Positions 1-7,156 of a DNA stretch of 63,464 nucleotides are shown here, one piece after another. Under the pieces are notes generated by a model. It worked only from the letters and a program-made list of their open reading frames with translations, was not told the DNA's origin and did no database searches. The DNA is taken from assembly GCA_964535215.1 (NCBI GenBank), contig CAZHST010000020.1, forward strand, positions 1 to 63,464, written 5' to 3'. The position numbers and the translations under genes are program-made. Positions within the stretch are counted from its first letter, which is position 1. Each line of letters begins with the position of its first letter. The stretch is from JACQHM01 sp964535215. Its GTDB lineage: Bacteria; Methylomirabilota; Methylomirabilia; Methylomirabilales; JACQHM01.

Positions 1-60
1 CGCTTGTCAGCAATCCCCCTCTCCCCCCTCGCTCCAGTGCCCGATGCTGCTCGACGAAAA

Positions 61-78
61 GTTAAGCATCTTCTTAAC
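61..78. promoter_or_regulatory. Palindromic operator-like site (left copy)
   Basis: GTTAAG and TTCTTAAC half-sites are separated by a short spacer; 7 of 8 arm positions match the palindrome at 5852-5869. It lies just downstream of a leftward promoter, as the 5852 site does. The shared site suggests one repressor controls the operon ending here and an operon reading off the left edge. Seen: the palindrome. Inferred: the regulator, which is not identified. Confidence 0.45.
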
Positions 79-126
79 CACTGTAAAAGGGATGGTACGC
101 CACCACTGTAAAAGGGATGGTACGCC
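78..126. repeat. 25-bp tandem duplication covering a -10 element
   Basis: A 24-bp unit (78-101) is repeated exactly at 103-126 with one base between. The unit contains the sequence that reads TACAGT on the minus strand, so the duplication copies the -10 region of a leftward promoter while leaving a single -35. Confidence 0.85.
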
Positions 127-133
127 TTGTCAA
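80..133 (-). promoter_or_regulatory. Leftward sigma70-type promoter with duplicated -10
   Basis: On the minus strand TTGACA (128-133) is followed after 17 bp by TACAGT (105-110). A second TACAGT (80-85) comes from the tandem duplication. The operator-like palindrome follows directly. The gene it would drive lies off the left end of the window. Confidence 0.5.
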
Positions 134-307
134 GGTCGAATGAGCGTTTTACCTTCCTCCAGCCTTCACGGCGGCCATGGCGACAAACCCCGTTCCAGAC
201 ACCGAGCCGTCCACCGGCTCTTCCTCGCTGGTGAAGGCCGACTGGATCAGGTTCACCCCCTTTAGAAGCGGTCAACCATCGCCTCCCCCTGTTACACCTG
301 ATGACGC

Positions 308-1567
308 CTAAAAGCTATAGGTCAGGCGGAGGTAAAGATGGTCATTCGCCTCCAGTTGGCCGAAGGGGGTGCTCTTCCCTCCACTGAAGAGGTTGGCCCC
401 CAGGACAACCGTGAGATGGTCCGTCACCTTGTAGGAGACCGACGGTCTCAAGTAGGAGTCACCGTCCGAGGGACTGTAGAAGACGAAGAGGGAAAGCTCG
501 ATCGTCTGATAGCGCAACAGTTGGGTCAGCCGCACCGTCAAGAGGTGGCGGAGCTCGTCCCGGGTCGGGGCCCCTGGCGGGAGGGAGGCCTGAAAGCGGT
601 CGAATTTCAGCATCTGGTCCAGGAAGTATTGAACCCCCAGCGTGAAATCCGCCCAGGGCTGCCGCTCGTAGCCCACGAGGTACTTGATGGAGGGGTTCTC
701 GACAAAAGGGTCGGTCCCGTCGTGATCCTCGCGGGAATCGTAGTAGCCCAGCTCCACATTGGCGATCCCCCCGAGGACAGGCCCTCGGGCGCTCGCCCCG
801 TAGACGTTCAGCTTCGGATAGAAGAGGACCCGCTTCGCCGGATCCTTCACCCCTAACGGGGAATGGAAGAAGCCCTTGAACCCATAGAGGGCCACTTCGT
901 AACTTTGGAGGTGCCCCAGCAACCTGAGGGCGACCTCGGTATTCCCGAAGGTCTCCTTCGGCTCCTCGAGGGTGAGGTCCGCGTCCTTCCCCACGATACG
1001 GCCTCTAAGCCCGTCGAAGAAGGAGAGCCGCTCCCCGGTGGGGACGCGATCGGGGGTGAAGAAGGGGATCGCCACCAGGTCCAGGGAAAACGGTTCGATG
1101 AAGAGGCTCGCCTTCAGGGCATCGGAGGCCACCTTCAGGTACTGGGATTGGCGGCCGACGAAGAACGAGAGGTAATCTTTGGGGAACAGGTCGTTGATGA
1201 AGAGAAAATCGCCCGTCCCCCAGGTAAGGACCTGCCGCCCGATCCGAAGATCCAAGCGGGGAATGGGAGGGGAGTCGAGGTAGGCTTCCCGGACCTCAAT
1301 CTTCGTCGTCTCCAGGACAGCGTCCCCGATGAAATCGGTCCGCAGGAATACTTTGGGGCCCTTTTCCCACCGATGGGAAACCTCCAGTTGGACCCGGCCT
1401 TCTCCCAGGGTCGCATCCTCCGGCTGGGCCGGATCGTCTTGAAGCCTCACCCCCCCTGCCACCTCCAGGAATCCATGGAGGGGGACCTCCAGCGCAAAAG
1501 CGGCCGGGGTGGAGGCGAGGAAAAGGGTAAGGTAGAAGATGATCCAGATCGAGGCTCTCACCTTCAT
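308..1567 (-). CDS. Outer-membrane beta-barrel protein of an RND export operon
   Basis: This is a 419-residue protein with an N-terminal signal peptide (basic MKVR, a hydrophobic stretch, then AFA-LEV). The rest shows alternating aromatic and polar strands and ends in a terminal aromatic (LRLTYSF), typical of an outer-membrane barrel. It resembles porin-like barrels of the DUF1302 type that sit beside HAE3/MMPL exporters. Its start codon overlaps the stop of the LolA-like gene by 4 bp (ATGA), so the two are probably translationally coupled. It is the last gene of the operon that starts at the DsrE selenoprotein. I infer that it is the outer-membrane partner of the exporter; the substrate is unknown. 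Confidence 0.7.
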   Translation of the reverse strand: MKVRASIWIIFYLTLFLASTPAAFALEVPLHGFLEVAGGVRLQDDPAQPEDATLGEGRVQLEVSHRWEKGPKVFLRTDFIGDAVLETTKIEVREAYLDSPPIPRLDLRIGRQVLTWGTGDFLFINDLFPKDYLSFFVGRQSQYLKVASDALKASLFIEPFSLDLVAIPFFTPDRVPTGERLSFFDGLRGRIVGKDADLTLEEPKETFGNTEVALRLLGHLQSYEVALYGFKGFFHSPLGVKDPAKRVLFYPKLNVYGASARGPVLGGIANVELGYYDSREDHDGTDPFVENPSIKYLVGYERQPWADFTLGVQYFLDQMLKFDRFQASLPPGAPTRDELRHLLTVRLTQLLRYQTIELSLFVFYSPSDGDSYLRPSVSYKVTDHLTVVLGANLFSGGKSTPFGQLEANDHLYLRLTYSF

Positions 1568-2379
1568 CGGACCGCCTCCGGCGGTGGGTTCTTCAGGTAG
1601 CGCTCCGTAAAGAGGGCGTCGGAGAGCTTGAGGTTATACTTCACCTCCTGGAAGGTCACCTCGGTGCGGTGGCCCGTCTGGACGTTCTTCATCGTCCGCT
1701 TCATGATCGTCCAGAACCCCTGGACCTCTTTGACCTCGTCGGCCGAGAAGACCTTGGAAAGATCCCCCCGCCTGTCGTAGTACTCCTCTTTCAGGGGGAG
1801 GAAGCTGACCTTGTCGATCCAGGAAAGCTTCTTGCTGAAGTCGGCGCTTGCAGGATCCTTCGGGACGCTCTCGATGACCAAGGCGTCTTTGCCATCGACC
1901 TTCTCCTCCCGGAGGAGCTTGTGGCTGTCCTCCTCCACATCCCGCCCCGAGACATCCTCGTAGCTAAAGTCGGAGCCCACAAAGCTCGATCGTTTGTCGT
2001 TGGCGGCGATCCGTTTCACGAGCTTCAGGGCCGGGATGAACAGCCAGCGGTCGTCGTCCTTCTTCGGGGACTTCCAGATCAGGAAGGTCATCTCCCGGAC
2101 GTCGGCGGGCCGATGGAAGTAGATGAAGTACCGCTGCTCCCCTCCGTCCTGGAGGTCCTTCCTGAGCATTGTCAGCTCCCGGATCCTCTCACCCCCATCC
2201 TTGGTGATAAGGCGCATCAGGACCCTGGCCTTCATGTCGTCGCCGGGGTAGAACGCGGCCAGGGAGCTTCTTTTCACGATCTCCTCTCCGCTTAACGTTT
2301 GGGCCCCGGCAGGCGAGGAGTGGAAGACGAGGGCCAACGGAACGAGAAGGACAGTCAAGCGAGCCACGAACTTCCGCAT
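1564..2379 (-). CDS. LolA-like outer membrane lipoprotein-sorting family protein
   Basis: The 271-residue secreted protein has a signal peptide (LLVPLALVFHSSPAGAQ) and a single LolA/LppX-like half-barrel. It shows the pattern of the 'outer membrane lipoprotein-sorting protein' family found next to MMPL exporters: the YFHRPADVREMTFLIW strand, the RWLFIPALK strand and the GSDFSYEDV motif. Family knowledge suggests it receives a lipid-like molecule from the RND pump in the periplasm. It lies between the pump (15 bp upstream) and the barrel (4-bp overlap), fitting a three-part export path. A substrate cannot be read from the sequence. Confidence 0.8.
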   Translation of the reverse strand: MRKFVARLTVLLVPLALVFHSSPAGAQTLSGEEIVKRSSLAAFYPGDDMKARVLMRLITKDGGERIRELTMLRKDLQDGGEQRYFIYFHRPADVREMTFLIWKSPKKDDDRWLFIPALKLVKRIAANDKRSSFVGSDFSYEDVSGRDVEEDSHKLLREEKVDGKDALVIESVPKDPASADFSKKLSWIDKVSFLPLKEEYYDRRGDLSKVFSADEVKEVQGFWTIMKRTMKNVQTGHRTEVTFQEVKYNLKLSDALFTERYLKNPPPEAVR

Positions 2380-2394
2380 GGGACACCTCCGCTC

Positions 2395-4701
2395 CTACCC
2401 CTTCTTCAGGAGGAAGGGGTGAAAGAGGTTGATAAGCGCCGTAAGGTAGATGAGGGTCAGGAGGGCGCTCACGAGCATTAGCGAAATGATGAACAGGCCC
2501 ACGACGAGATAGGGGGTCAGGCTGGCGAAGACCATGACGGAAAAGGCGATGGCGAACAGGACAGCGTTCCGCATGATCCCCTTTCCTGGCCGGGCGGCCG
2601 TCCAGAGGAGGGCCTCTTTGACATCGGATGCGACCGCCAGCCTCTGGAGAAACCGCCGGATGAAGTGGATGGCGAAGTCAACGGCCATCCCCAGGGAGAG
2701 GGTGGAGAGGACGGAGATGGGCATGTCGAAGTCCTTGCCGATGAAGCCGACGACGCCGTAGATCAAGAGGATCGTGAAGAGGAGAGGGATGAAGCTGATG
2801 GCGCCCCACCGGAGGGACCGGAAGCTGGCCACCAGGACGAGGAAGACCAGGAGGAGGGCGATGATAAACATCCTGACCATGTCCTGGAGGACCTCGTCGT
2901 TCCAGACCAGGTTAAAGTAGGCGATCCCCGCCGGTTTGAACGTCACCCCCGGCAGGGGATGGGCGGCGGTATAAGCCCTTACCCGGTCCAAGACCTCCCG
3001 CATGCCCACCGCATCCCAGGTCTTGAGCTGGACCCAGAGGTTGGCCTTCTGGAAGGGGTAGTCCACCAGGGTGTCGAGGTCGCGGGGCTTCGCCGAGGAG
3101 GCAAAGAGGAAGAGGTACTGGCCGATGATCTCCTTTGCCTCGGGGATCGTCTCGTACCTGGGATCGTCGTCGTGCAGGACCCGGTTGATCCGCTTGACGA
3201 CGTCCACCAGCGAGGTGGTCTTCCCCACGAAGGGGATCTTCTCCAGATCCCGCTGGAGGGCCTCGAGGGCTCGGAGCACCTCGGGCCGCTTCATGGTGTC
3301 TTCTTCTCCGGAGCTGGCCACGAGATAGGCGAGGGAGGTCCCGCCGAGCTTCTGATTCATCACAGCATCGGCCTGGCGGATCTCACTCCCTTTCTTAAAC
3401 CAGCTCACCATGTTGTTGTTGATCCGGATCCTGGCGATCCCGATCAGGGCCAGGGCGAGGAGGAAAAGCCCGATCACCACCACAGTCCTGCTCCGTTCAA
3501 GGCTGATCCTCCCGATCATCCCCAGCCACCGGGAGGCCCCCCGCTCCAGGCCCTCCCGGCCGGCGATCTTCACCAGCCGCTCTTCCTTCAGGAGCACCAT
3601 CACCGCCGGGATGACGCTAAAGCTCATCAGGCGAATGACGAGGGTGCCAAAGGCCACGAAGAGGCCAAAGACCCGGACGGGGATGATCCCCCCCAGGGCC
3701 AGGACGCCAAAGCCGATAGCGGTGGCGAGGGCGGTGTAGCGGACAGGAGGGCCGACGACCCTGATGGTATCCAGGATGGCGGCCCTCTTCTCCCCAACTT
3801 CTCGAAAGCGAAAGTAGAACTCGTTGAAGAGGTGGATGCTGTCGGTGGCGATGGCCATCAAGAAGACGGGGATCATGGAGCTCATGATGTGGACGGGATA
3901 CCCCAGGCCGATCAGGGCCCCCATGCTCCAGATGATGCTCACCATGGCCACGACCATCATGGTGAGGGCCAGGGCGAGGTTCCTGAACATGAGGAAGAGG
4001 GTGATGAACATGATCATCCCGGCGATGGGGGCGAAGAGGCCCATCTGGATGAACATCTCGGCCCCGAAGGTGTCCCTGGCCACCGGGTCCCCGGCCACGT
4101 AAAATTTCTCTTCCCCCTTCTCCCGCTTCAGGATCTCCCGGATCCGGTCGGCGATCTCCTTCCCGTTGGCCCCTTCTTCCAGGGGGATGTAGATGGCCGT
4201 GGCGGTGCCATCCCTTGAGATGAAGCGGTCGAGGAAGAGGGGGTTTTCGAAGAGGGATCTTCTCAGGGCCTCCAGCTCCCCCGGGGTCTTGGGCACCTGG
4301 ATCATCAGGGGGCGGACGGCGAGGGTGCCTCCCTCCACGATGACGTTATCCACCGTGGTCAAGCTCGCCACATCCCGAAGCACCACCCCCTTGAGCTTCA
4401 GGATCTCCTCGGTGATCCGGGCGATCCGTTCCAGGGTGGTCCGGTTCAGGATCCCCTTCTCGTTGACGATCCCTAGGACGATCATGTCCTTGTGAAGCCC
4501 GAACCACCCCTCCACCTGATCGTTGTAGACCCTCACGTCCGACGTGGCCGGGAGCATGTTCTTGGGGTCCGTATCGATCCTGACCTTGGGGAACTGGATG
4601 GCGAACCCGATGGTGATCAGGAAGGTGAGGAGGAGCACCGCCTTTGGATAGCTGACGGCAAACTCGGTGAGCCTGGAGACCTCAGTACCCCCTTTCTTCA
4701 T
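2395..4701 (-). CDS. RND-superfamily exporter, HAE3/MMPL type
   Basis: This is an inner-membrane proton-driven exporter of 768 residues with the duplicated RND layout. There is one N-terminal helix (about residues 15-35), a large periplasmic loop, five to six helices (about 210-400), then a second copy of the same arrangement. The start at MKKGGTEV is preferred over an in-frame codon 74 residues upstream because it has a GGAGGGGG ribosome site and does not overlap the upstream gene. The partners downstream are a LolA-like protein and a barrel, as in lipid or hopanoid exporters. It is shorter than typical HpnN, so hopanoid transport is only a possibility. Confidence 0.85.
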   Translation of the reverse strand: MKKGGTEVSRLTEFAVSYPKAVLLLTFLITIGFAIQFPKVRIDTDPKNMLPATSDVRVYNDQVEGWFGLHKDMIVLGIVNEKGILNRTTLERIARITEEILKLKGVVLRDVASLTTVDNVIVEGGTLAVRPLMIQVPKTPGELEALRRSLFENPLFLDRFISRDGTATAIYIPLEEGANGKEIADRIREILKREKGEEKFYVAGDPVARDTFGAEMFIQMGLFAPIAGMIMFITLFLMFRNLALALTMMVVAMVSIIWSMGALIGLGYPVHIMSSMIPVFLMAIATDSIHLFNEFYFRFREVGEKRAAILDTIRVVGPPVRYTALATAIGFGVLALGGIIPVRVFGLFVAFGTLVIRLMSFSVIPAVMVLLKEERLVKIAGREGLERGASRWLGMIGRISLERSRTVVVIGLFLLALALIGIARIRINNNMVSWFKKGSEIRQADAVMNQKLGGTSLAYLVASSGEEDTMKRPEVLRALEALQRDLEKIPFVGKTTSLVDVVKRINRVLHDDDPRYETIPEAKEIIGQYLFLFASSAKPRDLDTLVDYPFQKANLWVQLKTWDAVGMREVLDRVRAYTAAHPLPGVTFKPAGIAYFNLVWNDEVLQDMVRMFIIALLLVFLVLVASFRSLRWGAISFIPLLFTILLIYGVVGFIGKDFDMPISVLSTLSLGMAVDFAIHFIRRFLQRLAVASDVKEALLWTAARPGKGIMRNAVLFAIAFSVMVFASLTPYLVVGLFIISLMLVSALLTLIYLTALINLFHPFLLKKG

Positions 4702-4715
4702 CGCCCCCTCCCCTT

Positions 4716-5054
4716 TTAGAAAACCCCGATGACCCGATCGTGCCCGTCCATCATCAGGTCCACCAAAGCGGAGTAGTCGGCCAGCGAGATTTGAGGCAAC
4801 AGCTCTTCCGCGCTGTACCCCCTCATGGTGAGGTCCTCGTCTAAGCAGAAGAACCGGAGGCCTTCGTCTATGGCTTTTGCCACAAGGTTCCCGGTCTGGG
4901 TGTCCTGGGCCGAGAGTGCACAAAGGACCGCGTCCTGGAGGAGGAAGACCGTGACCCCGTAGCCCTCCTGTTTCAGCAACCGGGCGAGCTGGAGGGCAGA
5001 GGCGGCGTGGCCGCTCCCTGGGGCGCTGGAGATCAGCATGAGGATCGTGTTCAT
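4716..5054 (-). CDS. DsrE-fold protein, third copy (DsrH/TusB-like position)
   Basis: This 112-residue cytoplasmic protein has the DsrE/TusD fold pattern: beta strand MNTILMLISSAPGSGH, helix, strand GYGVTVFLLQDAV, helix. A single conserved-position cysteine follows in RFFCLDEDLTMRG. Family members relay persulfide sulfur through such a cysteine or form hexamers in Dsr/Tus complexes. It lies 9 bp after the second DsrE-like gene and 14 bp before the RND pump. No TusA or DsrC partner is nearby, so a role in tRNA thiolation or sulfite reduction is not supported; a redox or sulfur relay tied to the export operon is inferred. Confidence 0.7.
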   Translation of the reverse strand: MNTILMLISSAPGSGHAASALQLARLLKQEGYGVTVFLLQDAVLCALSAQDTQTGNLVAKAIDEGLRFFCLDEDLTMRGYSAEELLPQISLADYSALVDLMMDGHDRVIGVF

Positions 5055-5063
5055 CTCATCCCT

Positions 5064-5450
5064 TCAGAAGATCAAAACCACCTCAGCCTCCCCCACGATT
5101 CGGGCCAGCTCCTGGTCAGAGATCAGCTCGACTCCCGGAACCAGGGCGGTTTCCTGAAGGCCCCGGCGCTCCAAAGAGGGCCGGTGGGCGTAGACCTTGG
5201 CCCGGGTCTCAGGGTCTTCAGCGCGGGGTGCCCTGAAGGTCAGGGCCTGGTTGAGGGCCTGGGAGAGGGACGTCCATCCAGCCTCTTCGGCCCGCTGGCC
5301 ATCCCTGGCCAGATACACCCCATCCCCCACCAGGACGGCCACGGCCTCCAGGCCGTTGGCGACCACGCCGTTCAAATGGCGCAGGGCCTCGGCGGCGTTC
5401 ATCGTGCCGTAGGGCGCCCTTCTTAAGAGGATGCACACCGATCGGGCCAT
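5064..5450 (-). CDS. DsrE-fold protein, second copy
   Basis: The 128-residue protein begins MARSVCILLRRAPYGTMNA, the DsrE-family first strand and nucleotide-like loop, followed by VAVLVGDGVYLAR (second strand and GDGVY motif). It ends with VELISDQELARIVGEAEVV, as in DsrF/TusC-like subunits. The start at 5450 is chosen because residues upstream of it are not family-like and would overlap the preceding gene. It follows the DsrE selenoprotein by 13 bp. It has only one cysteine (residue 6) and none at the position of the selenocysteine or cysteine in its neighbours, so it may be a structural partner in a hetero-oligomer. That is inference. Confidence 0.7.
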   Translation of the reverse strand: MARSVCILLRRAPYGTMNAAEALRHLNGVVANGLEAVAVLVGDGVYLARDGQRAEEAGWTSLSQALNQALTFRAPRAEDPETRAKVYAHRPSLERRGLQETALVPGVELISDQELARIVGEAEVVLIF

Positions 5451-5463
5451 CGCCGTCCCCCTC

Positions 5464-5820
5464 TTAGAACCCCAGCGTGAGCACAACGTCGCTTGCCTGA
5501 ATCGCCTCACAGAGCCTTGCCAGGGAACCCCGGCTGGCCCCGGGCATCAACCACTGCTCCTCCGCACCGCGGAAGATGAGGCAGGTCCCTCACAGCTCCA
5601 CCTTCAACCCCTGGTCGAGGAGCCGCTGAAACCCCTCTTCCGCCTGGGGGACACCCTTGGCCCTCTGATGGGTGAGAAAGTTGTACACCCCGTCCCCGGT
5701 GGCATGGAGGAGCACCTGGTGACCTTTTGCCAGGGCCGCTTCGGCCAGCCGTAAGGCCGTGGCGGTGTTCTCAAAGCCATAGGGCGATGTGGTGAGAACA
5801 ATCGTCAGTTGCTTCGGCAT
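5464..5820 (-). CDS. Probable selenocysteine-containing DsrE-like protein (in-frame UGA at codon 77)
   Basis: Codons 1-76 give a truncated DsrE protein (strand MPKQLTIVLTTSPYG, then LLHATGDGVYNFL) that stops at UGA right after GLKVEL. Reading on in the same frame gives UGTCLIFRGAEEQW and a normal DsrE C-terminus ending VVLTLGF at a TAA, for 118 residues in all. In DsrE relatives this position is the catalytic cysteine (pattern L-C-G-T-C), so UGA falls exactly on the redox residue and forms a UxxC motif. A SECIS-like hairpin follows directly. It is the first gene of the DsrE/RND operon, behind a promoter and palindrome. The alternative is a nonsense mutation in a dying gene, but the intact downstream frame argues against that. 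SelA, SelB and tRNA-Sec are not in the window. Confidence 0.75.
5558..5592 (-). promoter_or_regulatory. SECIS-like hairpin after the UGA codon
   Basis: Fourteen nucleotides after the UGA, the mRNA forms CUUCCGC / GCGGAGG (7 bp, one U-G pair) closed by a GGU triloop. One further U-A pair extends the base. The loop starts 22 nucleotides after the UGA and its first base is G, followed by G and U. This matches the bacterial SECIS pattern: an apical loop about 16-37 nt downstream with a G near the loop start. The hairpin and its position are seen; SelB binding is inferred. Confidence 0.65.
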
Positions 5821-5851
5821 CTCCGGCCCCCGACTGTTAATGACAACAATA

Positions 5852-5869
5852 GTTAAGAATCTTCTTAAC
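5852..5869. promoter_or_regulatory. Perfect 8+2+8 palindromic operator
   Basis: GTTAAGAA and TTCTTAAC are exact reverse complements with 2 bp between. The site touches the -10 box of the leftward promoter of the DsrE/RND operon, a classic repressor position. A near-identical copy lies at 61-78. Confidence 0.6.
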
Positions 5870-5897
5870 TAATAGACCATTGGCAGGGCGTTGTCAA
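5869..5897 (-). promoter_or_regulatory. Promoter of the DsrE/RND operon
   Basis: On the minus strand TTGACA (5892-5897) is followed after 17 bp by TATTAG (5869-5874). The palindromic operator follows at once, and the selenoprotein start codon is about 50 bp further on. This is the only good promoter seen for the six-gene operon. Confidence 0.6.
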
Positions 5898-5954
5898 GGG
5901 AAAAAGAAGGGAGGAAAGATCAGGGTTTCCCAGACAGATCGGTCGCGAACTTGC

Positions 5955-6359
5955 CTATGAGCGTTTCCCGGAAGTCGTGTGGAGTCCCAGTTGGGGGATT
6001 CGTTGAAAGTGGGGATCCGTGGAGTAAACAGAGAGATCATGCTCCATGGCGAGGGTGGCAATGAGAAGATCTGACAGCGGGATCGTCACGCCTCGGCTTC
6101 GGAGCGTTCTCGCTGTTTCCGCCGCCTTTCGCCAGGTGGCTTGGGTCACTTCCAGATAAGGGAGGGCGCCAAAGTGCTCGTCCACCATCTGTTGCTCTTC
6201 AAGAGACTTGATCCCTTGGAGGACCTCGGCCATCACCACGCCGACCAAGACAGCTTGGCTCGCTTTAATGAGGCGTCTTAGCTCGGCCCTGACCAGCTCG
6301 TTGCGGCCTCGGAAGAAATCGATCCAGATAGTGGTATCAACGACGACGCCGGAAGACAC
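5955..6359 (-). CDS. vapC: VapC-type PIN-domain toxin
   Basis: This 134-residue PIN ribonuclease has acidic residues at the expected places: Asp in VVVDTTIWIDFF, Glu in MAEVLQGI, Asp in LSDLLIATLA and Asp in YSTDPHFQRI. VapC toxins cleave tRNA or rRNA and are held in check by the upstream antitoxin. The gene overlaps its antitoxin by 23 bp, so translation is coupled. It sits just upstream of the DsrE operon promoter and in the same direction, but a separate promoter and operator lie between, so the pair is an independent module. Confidence 0.9.
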   Translation of the reverse strand: MSSGVVVDTTIWIDFFRGRNELVRAELRRLIKASQAVLVGVVMAEVLQGIKSLEEQQMVDEHFGALPYLEVTQATWRKAAETARTLRSRGVTIPLSDLLIATLAMEHDLSVYSTDPHFQRIPQLGLHTTSGKRS

Positions 6360-6567
6360 GTTCCTGCTCCTCTAACTCAAGCCGCTCCAGCTCCTTCCAG
6401 TTATCCTCGATCTGGATCTTGCCCTCTAAAGCGAGGAGCCCTTCTAGCTTCCTCGCCCGGACATAGGCAGCGAGTGCTTCGTTCACAGCAGCGGCCTTGG
6501 TCTTCTTCCCAGAATATTTCATGGCCTCTTTCAGAAGCTTCTCGTCCAGGTCCAATGTGGTGCGCAT
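6337..6567 (-). CDS. vapB: VapB-type ribbon-helix-helix antitoxin
   Basis: The protein starts MRTTLDLDEKLLKEAMKY, a ribbon-helix-helix DNA-binding N-terminus of the VapB (type II antitoxin) family. It then has a helix with KTKAAAVNEAL and an acidic toxin-binding tail. The ATG at 6567 is chosen over an in-frame GTG nine bases upstream because AGGAGG lies 7 bp before it. The product would bind its own promoter (6594-6621) and neutralise VapC. Confidence 0.9.
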   Translation of the reverse strand: MRTTLDLDEKLLKEAMKYSGKKTKAAAVNEALAAYVRARKLEGLLALEGKIQIEDNWKELERLELEEQERVFRRRR

Positions 6568-6593
6568 CAGAGACACCTCCTTTCGATGCCTCT

Positions 6594-6621
6594 ATTATAT
6601 GCCTCTTTCAGATGATGTCAA
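6594..6621 (-). promoter_or_regulatory. vapBC promoter
   Basis: On the minus strand TTGACA (6616-6621) is followed after 16 bp by a perfect TATAAT (6594-6599), 26 bp before the vapB start. The -35 box lies inside the 3' end of the dsrE-like remnant. Confidence 0.75.
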
Positions 6622-6766
6622 GGCCCTCTTCCACACCTCCTTGAACAGGATCCTGCTCCCTCATCTCGAAGAGGACCTCCCGCATCCGTTCACAGGCCTG
6701 GAGGAGCCGCTGAAACCCCTCCTCTGCCCGGGGGATACCTCTGGCTTGCTGAGAGCTGCAGAAGTT
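6608..6766 (-). pseudogene. dsrE-like gene remnant
   Basis: A frame without a start codon, bounded upstream by TAA and ending at TGA, encodes SQQARGIPRAEEGFQRLLQA. This closely matches HQRAKGVPQAEEGFQRLLDQ (about residues 51-70) of the selenoprotein gene 800 bp away. At DNA level 21 consecutive bases are identical. The sequence after the match no longer resembles DsrE. I read it as a leftover of a second dsrE copy, now separated from the intact gene by the vapBC module. Confidence 0.6.
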
Positions 6767-6790
6767 TTAAGGAAGGTTCTCAACCGTCGG

Positions 6791-7156
6791 TTACCGGTCC
6801 AGCAGGTGGGCCACGGTCTGGAGGAGCCCCCTGGTGTCCAGGGGCTTGGGGAAGTAGCCGTCGCAGCCGGCCTCCAGGGCCCGGGCCTGATCCTCCGGCA
6901 GGGCATAGGCGGTGACGGCAAGAATGGGAATGCCCCGGGTCGCCGGATCGGCCTTGAGCTGGCGGGCCAGGGTAAAGCCGTCCACACCGGGGAGCTGGAG
7001 GTCCAGCAGGATCAGCGCCGGCCGCTCCTGCTTCACCCACTCGAGGAGGCCCAGCCCGCTGGGGGCCTGGAGGACCCGGTATCCCTCCGCCGTCAGGAGG
7101 TCGGCTATCAGCTCCCGGCTCAACGGATCATCCTCGACGAGCAGGATCGTCTCCAT
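6791..7156 (-). CDS. Single-domain response regulator (CheY-like receiver)
   Basis: The 121-residue protein is a lone receiver domain: acidic pair VEDD, phospho-acceptor Asp in LILLDLQLPGVDG, Thr in ILAVTAYA, and the conserved Lys in YFPKPLD. It has no output domain, so it would pass the signal to another protein or act as a phosphate sink. It overlaps the tail of the sensor kinase reading frame by 29 bp and is transcribed with it, so the kinase is its likely partner. Confidence 0.9.
   Translation of the reverse strand: METILLVEDDPLSRELIADLLTAEGYRVLQAPSGLGLLEWVKQERPALILLDLQLPGVDGFTLARQLKADPATRGIPILAVTAYALPEDQARALEAGCDGYFPKPLDTRGLLQTVAHLLDR

Noticed and set aside
44..265. 73-codon open frame at the left end
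   Set aside because: It crosses the tandem duplication and promoter and shows no protein-like pattern or ribosome site.
2665..4218. 517-codon frame on the plus strand
   Set aside because: It is antisense to the RND exporter, with an Asp/Gly/His-rich composition typical of the reverse of a high-GC gene.
4702..4923. Longer N-terminus (74 residues) for the RND exporter
   Set aside because: It would overlap the DsrE-like gene almost fully, is Arg-rich, and the internal ATG has a better ribosome site.
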